A stretch of 64,000 nucleotides of DNA, taken from NCBI RefSeq assembly GCF_964204645.1, contig NC_134034.1, positions 10,659,414 through 10,723,413 on the forward strand. The letters are read 5' to 3'. Positions 33,901 through 36,473 of the stretch are shown here, piece after piece (within the stretch, counting starts at the first letter, position 1; every line of letters starts with the position of its first letter). Below the pieces are notes generated by a model. That model was not told the DNA's origin, searched no databases, and saw only the letters and a list, made by a program, of their open reading frames with translations. The translations under genes were made by a program, and so were the position numbers. Source of the stretch: Tubulanus polymorphus (taxonomy: Eukaryota; Nemertea; Palaeonemertea; Tubulaniformes; Tubulanidae).

Positions 33901-36395
33901 AGTCTAAACGTCACTACTCTCCTAGTTTTGAAAATGGCTCATAGAATTGAGTCTAAACGTCACTACTCTCTTAGTTTTGAAAATGGCTCATAGAATTGAG
34001 TCTAAACGTCACTACTCTCTTAGTTTTAAAAATGGCTCATAGAATTGAGTCTAAACGTCACTACTCTCTTAGTTTTGAAAATGGCTCATAGAATTGAGTC
34101 TAAACGTCACTACTCTCTTAGTTTTAAAAATGGCTCATAGAATTGAGTCTAAACGTCACTACTCTCTAAGTTTTTGAAAATGTCTCATAGAATTGAGTCT
34201 AAACTCTCTTAGTTTTTTAAAATGGCTCAAAGAATCGAGTCTAAACGTCACTACTCTCTTAGTTTTGAAAATGGCTCATAGAATTGAGTCTAAAAGTCAC
34301 TACTGTCTTAGTTTCGAAAATGACTCATAGAATTGAGTCTAAATGTCACTACTCCCTAAGTTATTGAAAATAGCTCATAGAATTGAGGCTAAATGTCGCT
34401 ACTCTCTAAGTTTAATAGTTTTAACACGACTTTATTGTAATAGTCATCTTTCAGGAATATAGTCATCTTTCAGGAATACATTTCGAAGGTTTAAGATCCC
34501 CTTCGAAAATTCGAATTCTCTGAGTACGGCACGCTTTTCCGAAAGTTTAACTTCGACATCTACTAACAAAATATAGCAACCACAATTGCCACTGACGGCC
34601 TCGAAATCATATCTCGAAGTCAAGACGATAAAATATATTTCCCTAAAAACATAACCATAAAATTCTTCTCCAATTCTTGTCATTCAGTTTATATCTCTAG
34701 ATTAGTGTCATCGGCTATGAAATTTCCACTAATCAAGTATAATCTTTTTCATGCGGGGAGGTGGAGTTCAATTTCAGACACCATTCATAGTTTCGAAGAG
34801 ATAATTTCGACCGATAAACGGAATTACGCGCATGGTTTAACGAGTATTTTATCTACTACGACCGTATATACTAGCACCTGTCGTTTATATAGTCGTTATC
34901 TCGACGAACGACGATTAAACCAGACCAAAAGTCGAATCGTAAAAATTTAAAAAGTTTCATGTTACACGTTCCTGATCGTGAAGTCAGAATGAAAATATAA
35001 AATACGAAACGTTTCCCAGAGCTGTTTGAACATGTTCCCGGTTTCCGACCTCTAAAAAATGCTATCGGTAAAAAATTCAATATTTTCAGTAACGTGTCAT
35101 TTAAATATGAAAGAAAATGTTCAAATTAATCAGTTATCAACAGTAAGAGCCTCAGTAACATATTTCATATTTCTGTTCAAATTTATCAGTAATCAACAGT
35201 AAGACCCTCAGTAACATCTTTCATATTTCTGTTCAAATTTATCAGTAATCAACAGTAAGATCCTCAGTAACATGTTTCATATTTCTGTTCAAATTAATCA
35301 GTAATCAACAGTAAGACCCTCAGTAACATCTTTCATATTTCTGTTCAAATTAATCAGTAATCAACAGTAAAACCCTCAGTAACATCTTTCATGTTTCTGT
35401 TCAAATTAATCAGTAATCAACAGTAAAACCCTCAGTAACATCGTTCATATTTCTGTTCAAATTTATCAGTAATCAACAGTAAGACCTTCAGTAACATCTT
35501 TCATATTTTTGTTCAAATTAATCAGTAATCAACAGTAAGACCCTCAGTAACATCTTTCATATTTCTGTTCAAATTAATCAGTAATCAACGGTAAGACCCT
35601 CAGTAACATCTTTCATATTTCTGTTCAAATTAATCAGTAATCAACAGTAAAACCCTCAGTAACATCTTTCATGTTTCTGTTCAAATTAATCAGTAATCAA
35701 CAGTAAAACCCTCAGTAACATCGTTCATATTTCTGTTCAAATTTATCAGTAATCAACAGTAAGACCTTCAGTAACATCTTTCATATTTTTGTTCAAATTA
35801 ATCAGTAATCAACAGTAAGACCCTCAGTAACATCTTTCATATTTCTGTTCAAATTAATCAGTAATCAACAGTAGGACCCTCAGTAATATCTTTCATATTT
35901 CTGTTCAATGACTTGTTACAACTAGGATCCACCATTGATAAGTCTTGAACTAATGAGCAATTGAACCTTTTTTTTTAGGAAGAAGAGTGTTTAAATCAGA
36001 CCAGGGTCATGGCCTTGCCTTGTCTTGCTTTGTCCCAGACATGCACGATGTTTTCCCTAACTCGATCTGCTACGAAACCAATCAATAAACACAGTCAAAT
36101 ACGTAAAGACATAGACAAAAACTGTTTGATTATACATGCGATCCAGCAATCTTAACAAATTTCCCTGACTTTCAGTTTTTTTTTTACAAAATTCCCCAAA
36201 TATTCCCTAACTCTTTTTAAGGAAAGGAAATTTCCCAGATTTCCAGGTAAGCGGCCGCCACTCTGGCGATGACTCAAAGCCTCGAAACAAATAAATTCAC
36301 ACCTACCTGCCGGATACGCGCGCCGCTGCAAGCTCCGTCGACGACAACGCGCAAAGAAAACCGGCGAGCAAAAAACTGGCAAATTTGACGTCCAT
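1378..36395 (-). CDS. Large secreted gel-forming-mucin-like gene with VWD-C8-TIL, WxxW and discoidin domains (3' partial)
   Basis: I joined 41 coding exons: 36395-36307, 32967-32942, 32853-32824, 32391-32322, 31996-31884, 31157-31062, 30442-30266, 29647-29588, 28742-28556, 27934-27805, 27464-27242, 26524-26412, 25965-25797, 25234-25003, 24406-24175, 23303-23208, 22137-21834, 21269-21105, 20715-20478, 19659-19366, 19239-19004, 18327-18089, 17332-17219, 17109-16941, 16341-16226, 15954-15773, 15075-14899, 14190-13994, 13878-11825, 11729-11525, 10392-10061, 9649-9505, 8728-8057, 7469-6188, 5747-5594, 5294-5015, 4732-4500, 4121-3914, 3300-3058, 2275-2201 and 1431-1378. All 40 junctions have AG/GT borders and preserve frame, giving about 3,470 residues with the end missing. 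VWD-C8-TIL repeats plus Pro/Thr arrays and WxxW domains are the hallmark of polymeric mucins. The discoidin domains recall hemolectin/hemocytin and SCO-spondin. Role inferred: extracellular mucus or clotting polymer. The two most 3' exons are the least certain. Confidence 0.88.
1643..2101. mobile_element. Foldback element interrupted by a MITE
   Basis: Outer arms GAGAAATCCCACAATA and the inverse near 2090-2101 (TTGTGGGATTTCTC), with inner matching arms (CAGCCAAAATTGAAAACTTC against its inverse near 2060-2080). The TTAA MITE at 1772-2052 sits inside it. A small palindrome at about 1710-1765 (TTTCGAGCAACATTTCGGC and its inverse) lies within the left half. Confidence 0.6.
1772..2052 (+). mobile_element. 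TTAA-flanked piggyBac-like MITE, copy 1
   Basis: 281 bp, starting CCCTTTCAGTGC and ending GCACTGAAAGGG, flanked by TTAA and the near-match TTAC. TTAA target site and CCC/GGG ends are features of piggyBac-type non-autonomous elements. It is nested in a larger foldback element (1643-2101). Confidence 0.75.
2201..2275 (-). CDS. Mucin exon 41 (putative): Thr/Pro spacer
   Basis: A 75-nt phase 1-1 open exon with acceptor TTTTCCTTGCCAG at 2276 and donor CAG then GTAACG at 2200. It encodes a Thr/Pro-rich segment ([12 protein letters not shown], then MTTLP). The frame fits the exon before it. The upstream intron contains a LINE 3' end only a few bases from the acceptor. The donor is not ideal, hence moderate confidence. 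Confidence 0.6.
2290..2582 (-). mobile_element. LINE 3' end fragment (CR1/L2-like reverse transcriptase tail)
   Basis: The minus-strand reading frame has the C-terminal motif of non-LTR retrotransposon polyproteins: [20 protein letters not shown] followed by [11 protein letters not shown]. It ends in a stop and an (ATT)n-type tail at about 2290-2330. The rest of the element is missing, a typical 5' truncation. It sits in the intron between mucin exons 40 and 41. Confidence 0.75.
2618..2945 (+). mobile_element. tRNA-derived SINE
   Basis: The head is tRNA-like, with A box TGGCCGAGTGG and B box GGTTCGAACCC spaced as in a tRNA promoter. A central domain with GCAAGACACTTATCC follows, and the tail TTTAGCGCTATATAGGACAC runs into (ATT)n. 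The tail resembles those at 40560 and 51830. About 330 bp, close to full length. A functional tRNA gene is ruled out by the poor acceptor stem and the SINE body. Confidence 0.8.
2620..2692 (+). other. tRNA-like head of the SINE (internal Pol III promoter)
   Basis: Pol III A box and B box are both near consensus. The 5' and 3' ends do not pair into a clean 7-bp acceptor stem and no CCA-ready end is seen. I call it the SINE promoter and not a tRNA gene. Confidence 0.65.
3058..4121 (-). CDS. Mucin exons 39-40: VWC-like stub, Thr spacer and WxxW domain 7
   Basis: Exon 39 (4121-3914) encodes [13 protein letters not shown], a Thr/Pro spacer and the domain start [10 protein letters not shown]. Exon 40 (3300-3058) encodes [36 protein letters not shown] and [13 protein letters not shown]. 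This is the most divergent WxxW domain, but it has the WTDW motif and the C-terminal R.YC.C pattern. The intron interrupts it earlier than in WxxW 1 and 3. The intron holds a foldback element and a 47-bp array. Confidence 0.85.
3362..3501. mobile_element. CTTAAG foldback element, copy 1
   Basis: Inverted arms ACCAGTTGCACAGTCGTGAC and GCCATGACTATGCAACCAG, with internal arms rich in CTTAAGTC, GGTCTTAGACTGG and similar. It is directly followed by the 47-bp array made from its inner segment. Confidence 0.7.
3560..3815 (+). repeat. Degenerate 47-bp tandem array
   Basis: About five units of AGACCAGTCTAAACTCATTT then GGTTCTATGACCAATCTAAC. The unit is the inner segment of the adjacent CTTAAG foldback element. 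Confidence 0.7.
4240..4485 (+). repeat. Degenerate GATGATGTCATAGGGG repeat
   Basis: Three to four copies of TTTGATGATGTCATAGGGG with a partly conserved 65-70 bp unit including CATCTTTTCTGAAAGTGTCT. Related to 9770-10045, 22570-22720 and the 81-bp array at 50195. Confidence 0.6.
4500..4732 (-). CDS. Mucin exon 38: C-terminal TIL module
   Basis: A 233-nt exon encodes [40 protein letters not shown] and [17 protein letters not shown]. This is a TIL-type module (CPPGxxWxEC...C...C, CxPGC). The acceptor follows a T-rich run and the donor is GTGAGT at 4499. Confidence 0.85.
5015..5747 (-). CDS. Mucin exons 36-37: F5/8 type C domain 2, C-terminal part, plus Thr-rich tail
   Basis: Exons 5747-5594 and 5294-5015 complete discoidin domain 2: [47 protein letters not shown] and [14 protein letters not shown], ending MRFEVLGC. 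These are the canonical WIQVDLG, S.DG, F.GN and ARYIRI-P...LR.E..GC motifs. After the last Cys comes a Thr/Pro/Gln spacer (units like TTTPEQ). Exon 37 ends in phase 1. Confidence 0.92.
5915..6172. mobile_element. Long palindromic foldback element, copy B
   Basis: Same arms and centre as copy A. It ends only about 15 bp from the coding end of mucin exon 35 (6188), just inside the intron from the donor site. Confidence 0.75.
6188..7469 (-). CDS. Mucin exon 35: Pro/Thr arrays, WxxW domain 6 and start of discoidin 2
   Basis: A 1,282-nt exon. The first array is of [16 protein letters not shown] units. WxxW 6 follows ([34 protein letters not shown]), then a second array of TTTEIVPE units, and then the discoidin start ([25 protein letters not shown]). 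As in WxxW 2 the motif ends in Tyr (WSPY). The donor GTAAGT at 6187-6182 lies about 10 bp from a foldback element. The antisense strand is also open across the arrays, but that is an effect of the repeat composition. Confidence 0.92.
7630..7915 (-). repeat. 49-bp tandem array, inverse orientation
   Basis: About five units of AAACTAAGAGAGTAGTGACG, TTTAGACTCAATTC and TATGAGCCATTTTC. This is the inverse complement of the large array at 33385-34420. Confidence 0.8.
8057..8728 (-). CDS. Mucin exon 34: WxxW domains 4 and 5
   Basis: A 672-nt phase 1-1 exon carries two complete, intronless WxxW domains separated by a short Thr spacer. Domain 4 has [30 protein letters not shown] and [12 protein letters not shown]. 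Domain 5 has [26 protein letters not shown] and [13 protein letters not shown]. Both keep the second Trp (WSPW, WTAW). The symmetric phase makes the exon a likely duplication cassette. Confidence 0.92.
8789..9078 (+). mobile_element. piggyBac-like MITE, copy 2 (diverged)
   Basis: Begins CCCTTTCAGTGC and ends CCGAAGGG, followed by TTAA. The body matches the other copies with several changes. Intron between mucin exons 33 and 34. Confidence 0.65.
9167..9447 (+). mobile_element. piggyBac-like MITE, copy 3 (intact)
   Basis: 281 bp with perfect TTAA on both sides (9163-9166 and 9448-9451). It has three internal near-palindromes of the form ACACCGCAGTGCGGTGT. Only 88 bp from copy 2, in the same orientation. 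Confidence 0.8.
9505..10392 (-). CDS. Mucin exons 32-33: F5/8 type C (discoidin) domain 1
   Basis: Exons 10392-10061 and 9649-9505 encode a discoidin domain: [49 protein letters not shown] and [10 protein letters not shown], then [27 protein letters not shown] and LRFDLLIC. The W-I-x-V-x-Y/L, V.G..TRGR and VFxGNND motifs are diagnostic. Such domains bind phospholipid, glycan or collagen in other proteins; the ligand here is unknown. Confidence 0.88.
9770..10045 (+). repeat. Degenerate GATGATGTCATAGGGG repeat, second site
   Basis: Four units with TTTGATG, TCATAGG and GCAGCCATCTTT motifs in the intron between mucin exons 32 and 33. Strongly diverged. Confidence 0.55.
10455..10738 (+). mobile_element. 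piggyBac-like MITE, copy 4
   Basis: Same ends and body; left flank TTAG and right flank TTAA. In the intron between mucin exons 31 and 32. Confidence 0.75.
10745..11010 (+). repeat. Dispersed repeat with CACAGTCAAATACGTAA core, copy 1
   Basis: Shares GATCTGCT, CAATCAATGGACACAGTCAA, ATACGTAAAAC and the end GATTTCCAGGTGAGTG with 17570-18000 and 36000-36250. Confidence 0.55.
11140..11395. mobile_element. CTTAAG foldback elements, copies 2
   Basis: A half copy at 11140-11250 is followed by a full copy at 11250-11393 with ends GGGGCCGGTTCCATAGTC and CTATGGAACTGGCCCC. Confidence 0.7.
11525..11729 (-). CDS. Mucin exon 31: WxxW domain 3, C-terminal part
   Basis: A 205-nt exon, phase 0 in, encodes [31 protein letters not shown] and [12 protein letters not shown]. 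This completes the domain begun at the end of exon 30. The donor is GTATGT at 11524. The WxxW motif of this domain (WTPW) is intact. Confidence 0.92.
11825..13878 (-). CDS. Mucin exon 30: giant Pro/Thr repeat exon with WxxW domain 2 and the start of WxxW 3
   Basis: A single 2,054-nt exon, open throughout. It has a Pro/Thr array of about 8-residue units ([24 protein letters not shown]), then a complete WxxW domain ([40 protein letters not shown]), a longer second array, and the first part of WxxW 3 ([14 protein letters not shown]). The arrays are 24-bp minisatellites at DNA level and would be densely O-glycosylated. In WxxW 2 the second Trp is Tyr (WIRY). The donor GAG then GTAAAC is at 11824. 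Confidence 0.92.
13994..15075 (-). CDS. Mucin exons 28-29: WxxW domain 1
   Basis: Exons 15075-14899 and 14190-13994. The first encodes [16 protein letters not shown], a Thr-rich spacer and the domain start [16 protein letters not shown]. The second encodes [23 protein letters not shown] and [12 protein letters not shown]. This is the Mucin2_WxxW (CYS domain) pattern: WxxW near the N-terminus, FC...I..V.C, G..C, D.E....C.C. The WTKW motif is a potential C-mannosylation site. The domain is split by a phase-2 intron that contains a nested pair of MITEs. Confidence 0.9.
14275..14792 (-). mobile_element. piggyBac-like MITE, copy 5, interrupted and 3'-truncated
   Basis: Inverted orientation (starts CCCTATCAGTGCTGAC after TTAA). 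It is split by copy 6 and resumes after 14722 with the palindrome-bearing half. Its far terminus is lost. Confidence 0.65.
14469..14718 (+). mobile_element. piggyBac-like MITE, copy 6, nested in copy 5
   Basis: Flanked by TTAA at 14465-14468 and 14719-14722. About 250 bp; one internal palindromic block is missing. The nesting gives relative age: copy 6 is younger than copy 5. Confidence 0.75.
15773..16341 (-). CDS. Mucin exons 26-27: Cys-rich TIL-like module
   Basis: Exons 16341-16226 and 15954-15773 encode [20 protein letters not shown] and [15 protein letters not shown], then [37 protein letters not shown] and CPPCYIC. This matches the TIL plus VWC-like stub that follows D3 in mucins. It ends in phase 2, completing the last Cys with the WxxW-1 exon. 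Confidence 0.85.
16428..16520. mobile_element. GGACCCAGTT foldback element, diverged copy
   Basis: Starts GGACCCAGTTCCACAGTTGT and ends with TCCTGGAACTC. Intron after mucin exon 25. Confidence 0.5.
16941..17332 (-). CDS. Mucin exons 24-25: third C8 domain
   Basis: Exons 17332-17219 and 17109-16941 encode the third C8: [69 protein letters not shown] and SWRHQGLC. The conserved W and the terminal Cys are present. The gene context (after VWD3) is as expected. Confidence 0.92.
17570..18000 (+). repeat. Dispersed repeat with CACAGTCAAATACGTAA core, two copies in tandem
   Basis: The segment GACTCGATCTGCTAAGAATC, TGATCAATTAACACAATCAA and ATACGTAAGACATTGACGG occurs twice (17630 and 17820). In the intron between mucin exons 23 and 24. 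Confidence 0.55.
18089..19239 (-). CDS. Mucin exons 22-23: third VWD domain
   Basis: Exons 19239-19004 and 18327-18089 encode VWD3: [46 protein letters not shown], then [20 protein letters not shown] and [19 protein letters not shown]. The first Cys of CGLCG is replaced by Tyr. It has one intron in the middle instead of the two seen in VWD1 and VWD2. Confidence 0.93.
18380..18800 (+). repeat. Degenerate repeat of about 60 bp (GGATAACTTTGATACC)
   Basis: About seven diverged units with GGATAACTTTGATACCCAGT, CTATAAAACCGGG and GGTTAAGGATTTATCC. Resembles the ends of foldback elements near 28850 and 29890. Intron between mucin exons 22 and 23. Confidence 0.6.
19366..19659 (-). CDS. Mucin exon 21: third TIL module
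   Basis: The 294-nt exon starts [10 protein letters not shown] (the TILa/VWC end of the previous module). It then has [37 protein letters not shown] and [16 protein letters not shown]. Cys spacing is that of TIL followed by TILa. It stands between C8-2/TIL-2 and VWD3, so two TIL units separate assemblies 2 and 3. That recalls the D2-D'-D3 layout of VWF and mucins, where D' is a TIL-E unit without its own VWD; the parallel is inference. Confidence 0.9.
20070..20420 (+). repeat. 40-bp minisatellite (about 9 units)
   Basis: Unit GATAGAAGCGGCCGGTAGAG followed by AGTTTGTAATCTGTAAACCT, with GGGGCC and GCGGCC variants in blocks. In the intron just after mucin exon 20. A single related copy is near 25420-25570. 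Confidence 0.88.
20478..20715 (-). CDS. Mucin exon 20: second TIL module
   Basis: The 238-nt exon encodes [20 protein letters not shown], then [17 protein letters not shown] and [17 protein letters not shown]. This is the TIL consensus with its TILa tail, and it ends in phase 2 just before the CTC of the next exon. The downstream intron carries a 40-bp minisatellite that begins about 60 bp from the donor. Confidence 0.9.
20990..21100. mobile_element. GGACCCAGTT foldback element, copy in the mucin intron
   Basis: AGGACCCAGTTCCACAGTTG then GAGTTAGAGATAACTCTGAG, with an inverse arm TTAACTCAGAACTGAAC. It ends at the donor region of mucin exon 19 (21105), so it lies against the exon. Confidence 0.6.
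21105..21269 (-). CDS. Mucin exon 19: second C8 domain, C-terminal part
   Basis: A 165-nt phase 1-1 exon encodes [39 protein letters not shown] and a tail with LWRNQVDKC. This completes the C8 domain begun in exon 18. The intron here is in phase 1 and a few residues earlier than in C8-1. Confidence 0.92.
21834..24406 (-). CDS. Mucin exons 16-18: second VWD domain and start of second C8
   Basis: Exons 24406-24175, 23303-23208 and 22137-21834 encode VWD2. It contains [46 protein letters not shown], then ITLGRE and [24 protein letters not shown], and [15 protein letters not shown]. The strand order matches the VWD family exactly, which supports the weakly bordered middle exon (96 nt, donor GTAAAG). 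The first cysteine of the CGLCG motif is replaced by Gln. Exon 18 then starts the second C8 domain ([19 protein letters not shown]). Confidence 0.92.
22195..22565. repeat. (ATT)n microsatellite and AT-rich region, possible non-LTR element tail
   Basis: A long (ATT)n run at about 22227-22290 is followed by AT-rich sequence and a segment around 22390-22560 ending in AAATAAATATTATTATATA. The position of the microsatellite suggests retroelement tails, but no coding motif is present. It lies in a mucin intron. Confidence 0.4.
23461..23768. mobile_element. CTTAAG foldback elements, copies 3 (two in tandem)
   Basis: Two copies start GGCCAGTTGCATAGCC and GTTGGTTGCATAGTC and end in GACTGTG and GACTGCGCAACTGGGCCC. 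The second is followed by MITE copy 7 about 30 bp on. Confidence 0.65.
23798..24078 (+). mobile_element. piggyBac-like MITE, copy 7 (intact)
   Basis: 281 bp with TTAA on both sides, same ends and internal palindromes. In the intron between mucin exons 16 and 17. Confidence 0.8.
24410..24530 (-). mobile_element. LINE reverse-transcriptase fragment abutting a mucin splice acceptor
   Basis: The minus-strand frame reads [18 protein letters not shown], similar to the GDRAFSVAAPRLWNSLP motif of CR1/L2-type LINE polyproteins. The fragment runs into the TCTCTATTTTCAG acceptor of mucin exon 16 (24407). No other part of the element was found. Confidence 0.5.
24797..24938. mobile_element. CTTAAG foldback element, copy 4
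   Basis: GGGGCCGGTTGTATAGTCAT at the left and CACGACTGTGCAACTGGCC at the right. In the intron between mucin exons 15 and 16. Confidence 0.7.
25003..25234 (-). CDS. Mucin exon 15: first TIL/TILa module
   Basis: A 232-nt exon encodes a trypsin-inhibitor-like module: [18 protein letters not shown], then [11 protein letters not shown] and [16 protein letters not shown]. CPxGxxYxxCxxxCxxTC followed by CxxGCxCPxG is the TIL consensus. The end, with the next exon, forms the CNRCVC motif of the TILa/VWC-like extension. The donor GTCAGT at 25002 is slightly atypical but keeps frame. Confidence 0.9.
25797..26524 (-). CDS. Mucin exons 13-14: first C8 domain
   Basis: Exons 26524-26412 and 25965-25797 follow VWD1 and encode a C8 domain. 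It opens [20 protein letters not shown], continues with [16 protein letters not shown] and [13 protein letters not shown], and ends in VDWRTDKIC. The pattern F..C..D.C with a later C.C.SLAAYA..C and W....C is the C8 signature. The intron lies just before VVDSTPYF, in phase 0. Confidence 0.92.
26018..26350 (+). repeat. 39-bp satellite family, mucin-intron array
   Basis: Diverged units of CCAGTTCCACAGTTGTGTGG with GTTTAATTTGACTCTGGAT. Lies in the intron after mucin exon 13. Inverse orientation to the arrays at 41 kb, 48 kb and 61 kb. Confidence 0.8.
26917..27070. mobile_element. Foldback element with CCCACAATCG ends
   Basis: Left arm AAAATCCCACAATCGCTG and right arm CAACGATTGTGGGATTTTAC; inner arms around ATACTAGAAATATCTA. 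A related element is at 32090-32270. In a mucin intron. Confidence 0.65.
27242..28742 (-). CDS. Mucin exons 10-12: first VWD domain
   Basis: Exons 28742-28556, 27934-27805 and 27464-27242 encode a complete VWD domain. It begins [20 protein letters not shown], matching the C-x-x-W/G-D/R-x-H-x-x-T-F-D start, and continues FDGSCEYLL. The middle exon carries the beta-strand region ending [10 protein letters not shown]. The end has the hallmark CGLCGNFNG followed by GDDFRLPNG. This is the only one of the three VWD domains that keeps the complete CGLCG motif, which is linked to disulfide assembly in VWF and mucins. Confidence 0.93.
27485..27680 (+). repeat. 53-bp repeat, short array
   Basis: Three diverged units with TAATCATAATTTTACTGAA and GTTGAAGTCATC. 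Same family as 31205-31770. It begins about 20 bp from mucin exon 12. Confidence 0.7.
28840..29095. mobile_element. CTTAAG foldback element, copy 5, inside a second foldback
   Basis: GGGGGCCAGTTGCATAGTAG to GACCGTGCAACTGGGCCC at about 28878-29018. It is flanked by halves of another foldback type (GGTTTATAGACTGGTATC at 28850 and its inverse near 29075). Confidence 0.6.
29095..29455 (+). repeat. 53-bp repeat units, scattered
   Basis: Units at 29100-29240 and 29400-29455, separated by and followed by a duplicated segment (TTGCCAGGGTTTGA near 29280 and 29485). Confidence 0.6.
29588..29647 (-). CDS. Mucin exon 9: short Thr/Pro linker
   Basis: A 60-nt phase 1-1 exon encodes 20 residues, mostly threonine with proline and serine. 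It is a likely O-glycosylated spacer between the N-terminal CCP-EGF-CCP head and the first VWD domain. The donor is GTAAGC and the acceptor is TTTCAG. Confidence 0.75.
29775..30062. mobile_element. CTTAAG foldback elements, copies 6 and 7
   Basis: GGGGCCGGTTGCATGGC at about 29777, and a second at 29922-30062 with GGGGCCGGTTCCTCAGTTG and CATGACAATTGAACCAGGCC. The left and right flanks again carry the CAGTCTATAAAACCGGGCCC half-element. Confidence 0.6.
30266..30442 (-). CDS. Mucin exon 8: second CCP-like module
   Basis: A 177-nt phase 1-1 exon encodes a Cys-rich module. It starts [15 protein letters not shown], has [15 protein letters not shown] in the middle and ends [13 protein letters not shown]. 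The PP..GAI.C start and the GRW tryptophan before the last cysteine are typical of CCP (sushi) modules. The acceptor at 30443 and the GTAAGT donor at 30265 are strong. Confidence 0.75.
30539..30951. mobile_element. MITE with terminal inverted repeats of about 85 bp
   Basis: The left end ATCCATAGAAGCAAAACAGT, with TTTATTAAGCGAACGTTTTC further in, is mirrored at the right by GAAAACGTTCGCTTAATAAA and GGTTTTTGCTTCTATGGAT. A (TA)n run at 30858-30904 lies inside the right arm. No coding capacity. In a mucin intron. Confidence 0.7.
31062..31157 (-). CDS. Mucin exon 7: EGF-like module
   Basis: A 96-nt symmetric phase 1-1 exon encodes one EGF-like repeat. It contains [17 protein letters not shown] followed by [11 protein letters not shown], with the six-cysteine spacing and the CxNGGTC and YRGPxC motifs. 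A single-exon, phase 1-1 EGF cassette is the usual shufflable form. It carries no calcium-binding D-x-D/E-N signature at its start. Confidence 0.85.
31205..31770 (+). repeat. 53-bp tandem array (about 10 units)
   Basis: Unit TGACTAATCATAATTTTACT, GAATTGTTGAAGTTATTGAG and AATGAGAAGGTAG. Shorter arrays of the same unit occur in other mucin introns at about 27485-27680, 29095-29240 and 29400-29450. Confidence 0.88.
31884..32391 (-). CDS. Mucin exons 5-6: CCP/sushi-like module
   Basis: Exon 5 (32391-32322) and exon 6 (31996-31884) join in phase 2. Exon 5 encodes [16 protein letters not shown], with the PVNG..C pattern of a CCP (sushi) half. Exon 6 encodes [13 protein letters not shown] and ends in EKFPPC. 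The spacing of C-NG-C-Y-C-GY-C fits a divergent CCP module. Splitting a CCP across a phase-2 intron is common in that family. CCP modules bind proteins at the cell surface or in complement-like systems; a specific ligand cannot be inferred. Confidence 0.7.
32090..32270. mobile_element. Foldback element related to 26917-27070
   Basis: AAAATCACACGCTCATTG on the left and CAACAATTTCATGATTCTAC on the right, with inner arms AAAAAGTTTATTCAAATA and its inverse, and a poly(A) run in the middle. Degenerate relative to the other copy. Confidence 0.55.
32824..32967 (-). CDS. Mucin exons 3-4: two micro-exons encoding a Pro-rich linker
   Basis: Exon 3 (32967-32942) is 26 nt and exon 4 (32853-32824) is 30 nt. 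Both have TTTCAG-type acceptors and GTAAGT or GTGAGT donors. They keep frame between the signal peptide and the first CCP module and encode a short basic and proline-rich linker (about [13 protein letters not shown], then IKGFPE). Such small exons would be missed by most gene finders. The frame match on both sides is the main support. Confidence 0.65.
33385..34420 (+). repeat. 49-bp tandem array (about 21 units)
   Basis: Unit AATGGCTCATAGAATTGAGT followed by CTAAACGTCACTACTCTCTT and AGTTTT. The centre is nearly perfect and the right edge degenerates. It fills part of the first long mucin intron (32967 to 36307). Confidence 0.88.
35085..35912 (+). repeat. 56-bp tandem array with 280-bp higher-order repeat
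   Basis: About 14 units of CAGTAACATCTTTCATATTT, CTGTTCAAATTAATCAGTAA and TCAACAGTAAGACCCT. Variant units recur with a 280-bp (5 x 56) spacing, for example the CATGTTTCTG variant near 35390 and 35670. Same mucin intron as the 49-bp array. Confidence 0.85.
36000..36250 (+). repeat. Dispersed repeat with CACAGTCAAATACGTAA core, copy 4
   Basis: Contains ACTCGATCTGCTACGAAACC, AACACAGTCAAATACGTAAA and TTTCCAGGTAAGCGGCC. It lies just inside the first mucin intron. Confidence 0.5.
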
Positions 36396-36473
36396 TCCGG
36401 GATAACTTCGCAGAAACAACGAGCGTAAAAAGATTCTCGGACGGTTGCGTCGACAGTTCGACACCGGAACGTC
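36307..36473 (-). CDS. Mucin exon 2: 5' UTR and signal peptide
   Basis: The start codon is at 36395-36393. The first 29 codons have a short charged start (MDVK), a hydrophobic core ([13 protein letters not shown]) and a small-residue stretch (SSTELAAA), which is a classical secretory signal peptide. The donor is CAG followed by GTAGGT at 36306, in phase 2. The acceptor is a pyrimidine-rich TTTTCTCCTAG ending at 36474, so the exon starts in the 5' UTR. No upstream in-frame methionine is needed. An ER signal at the N-terminus fits the all-extracellular domain content that follows. Confidence 0.8.

Noticed and set aside
33385-35912. CRISPR-like regular repeats
   Set aside because: Units are directly abutting with no spacers, in an animal intron. 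They are minisatellites.
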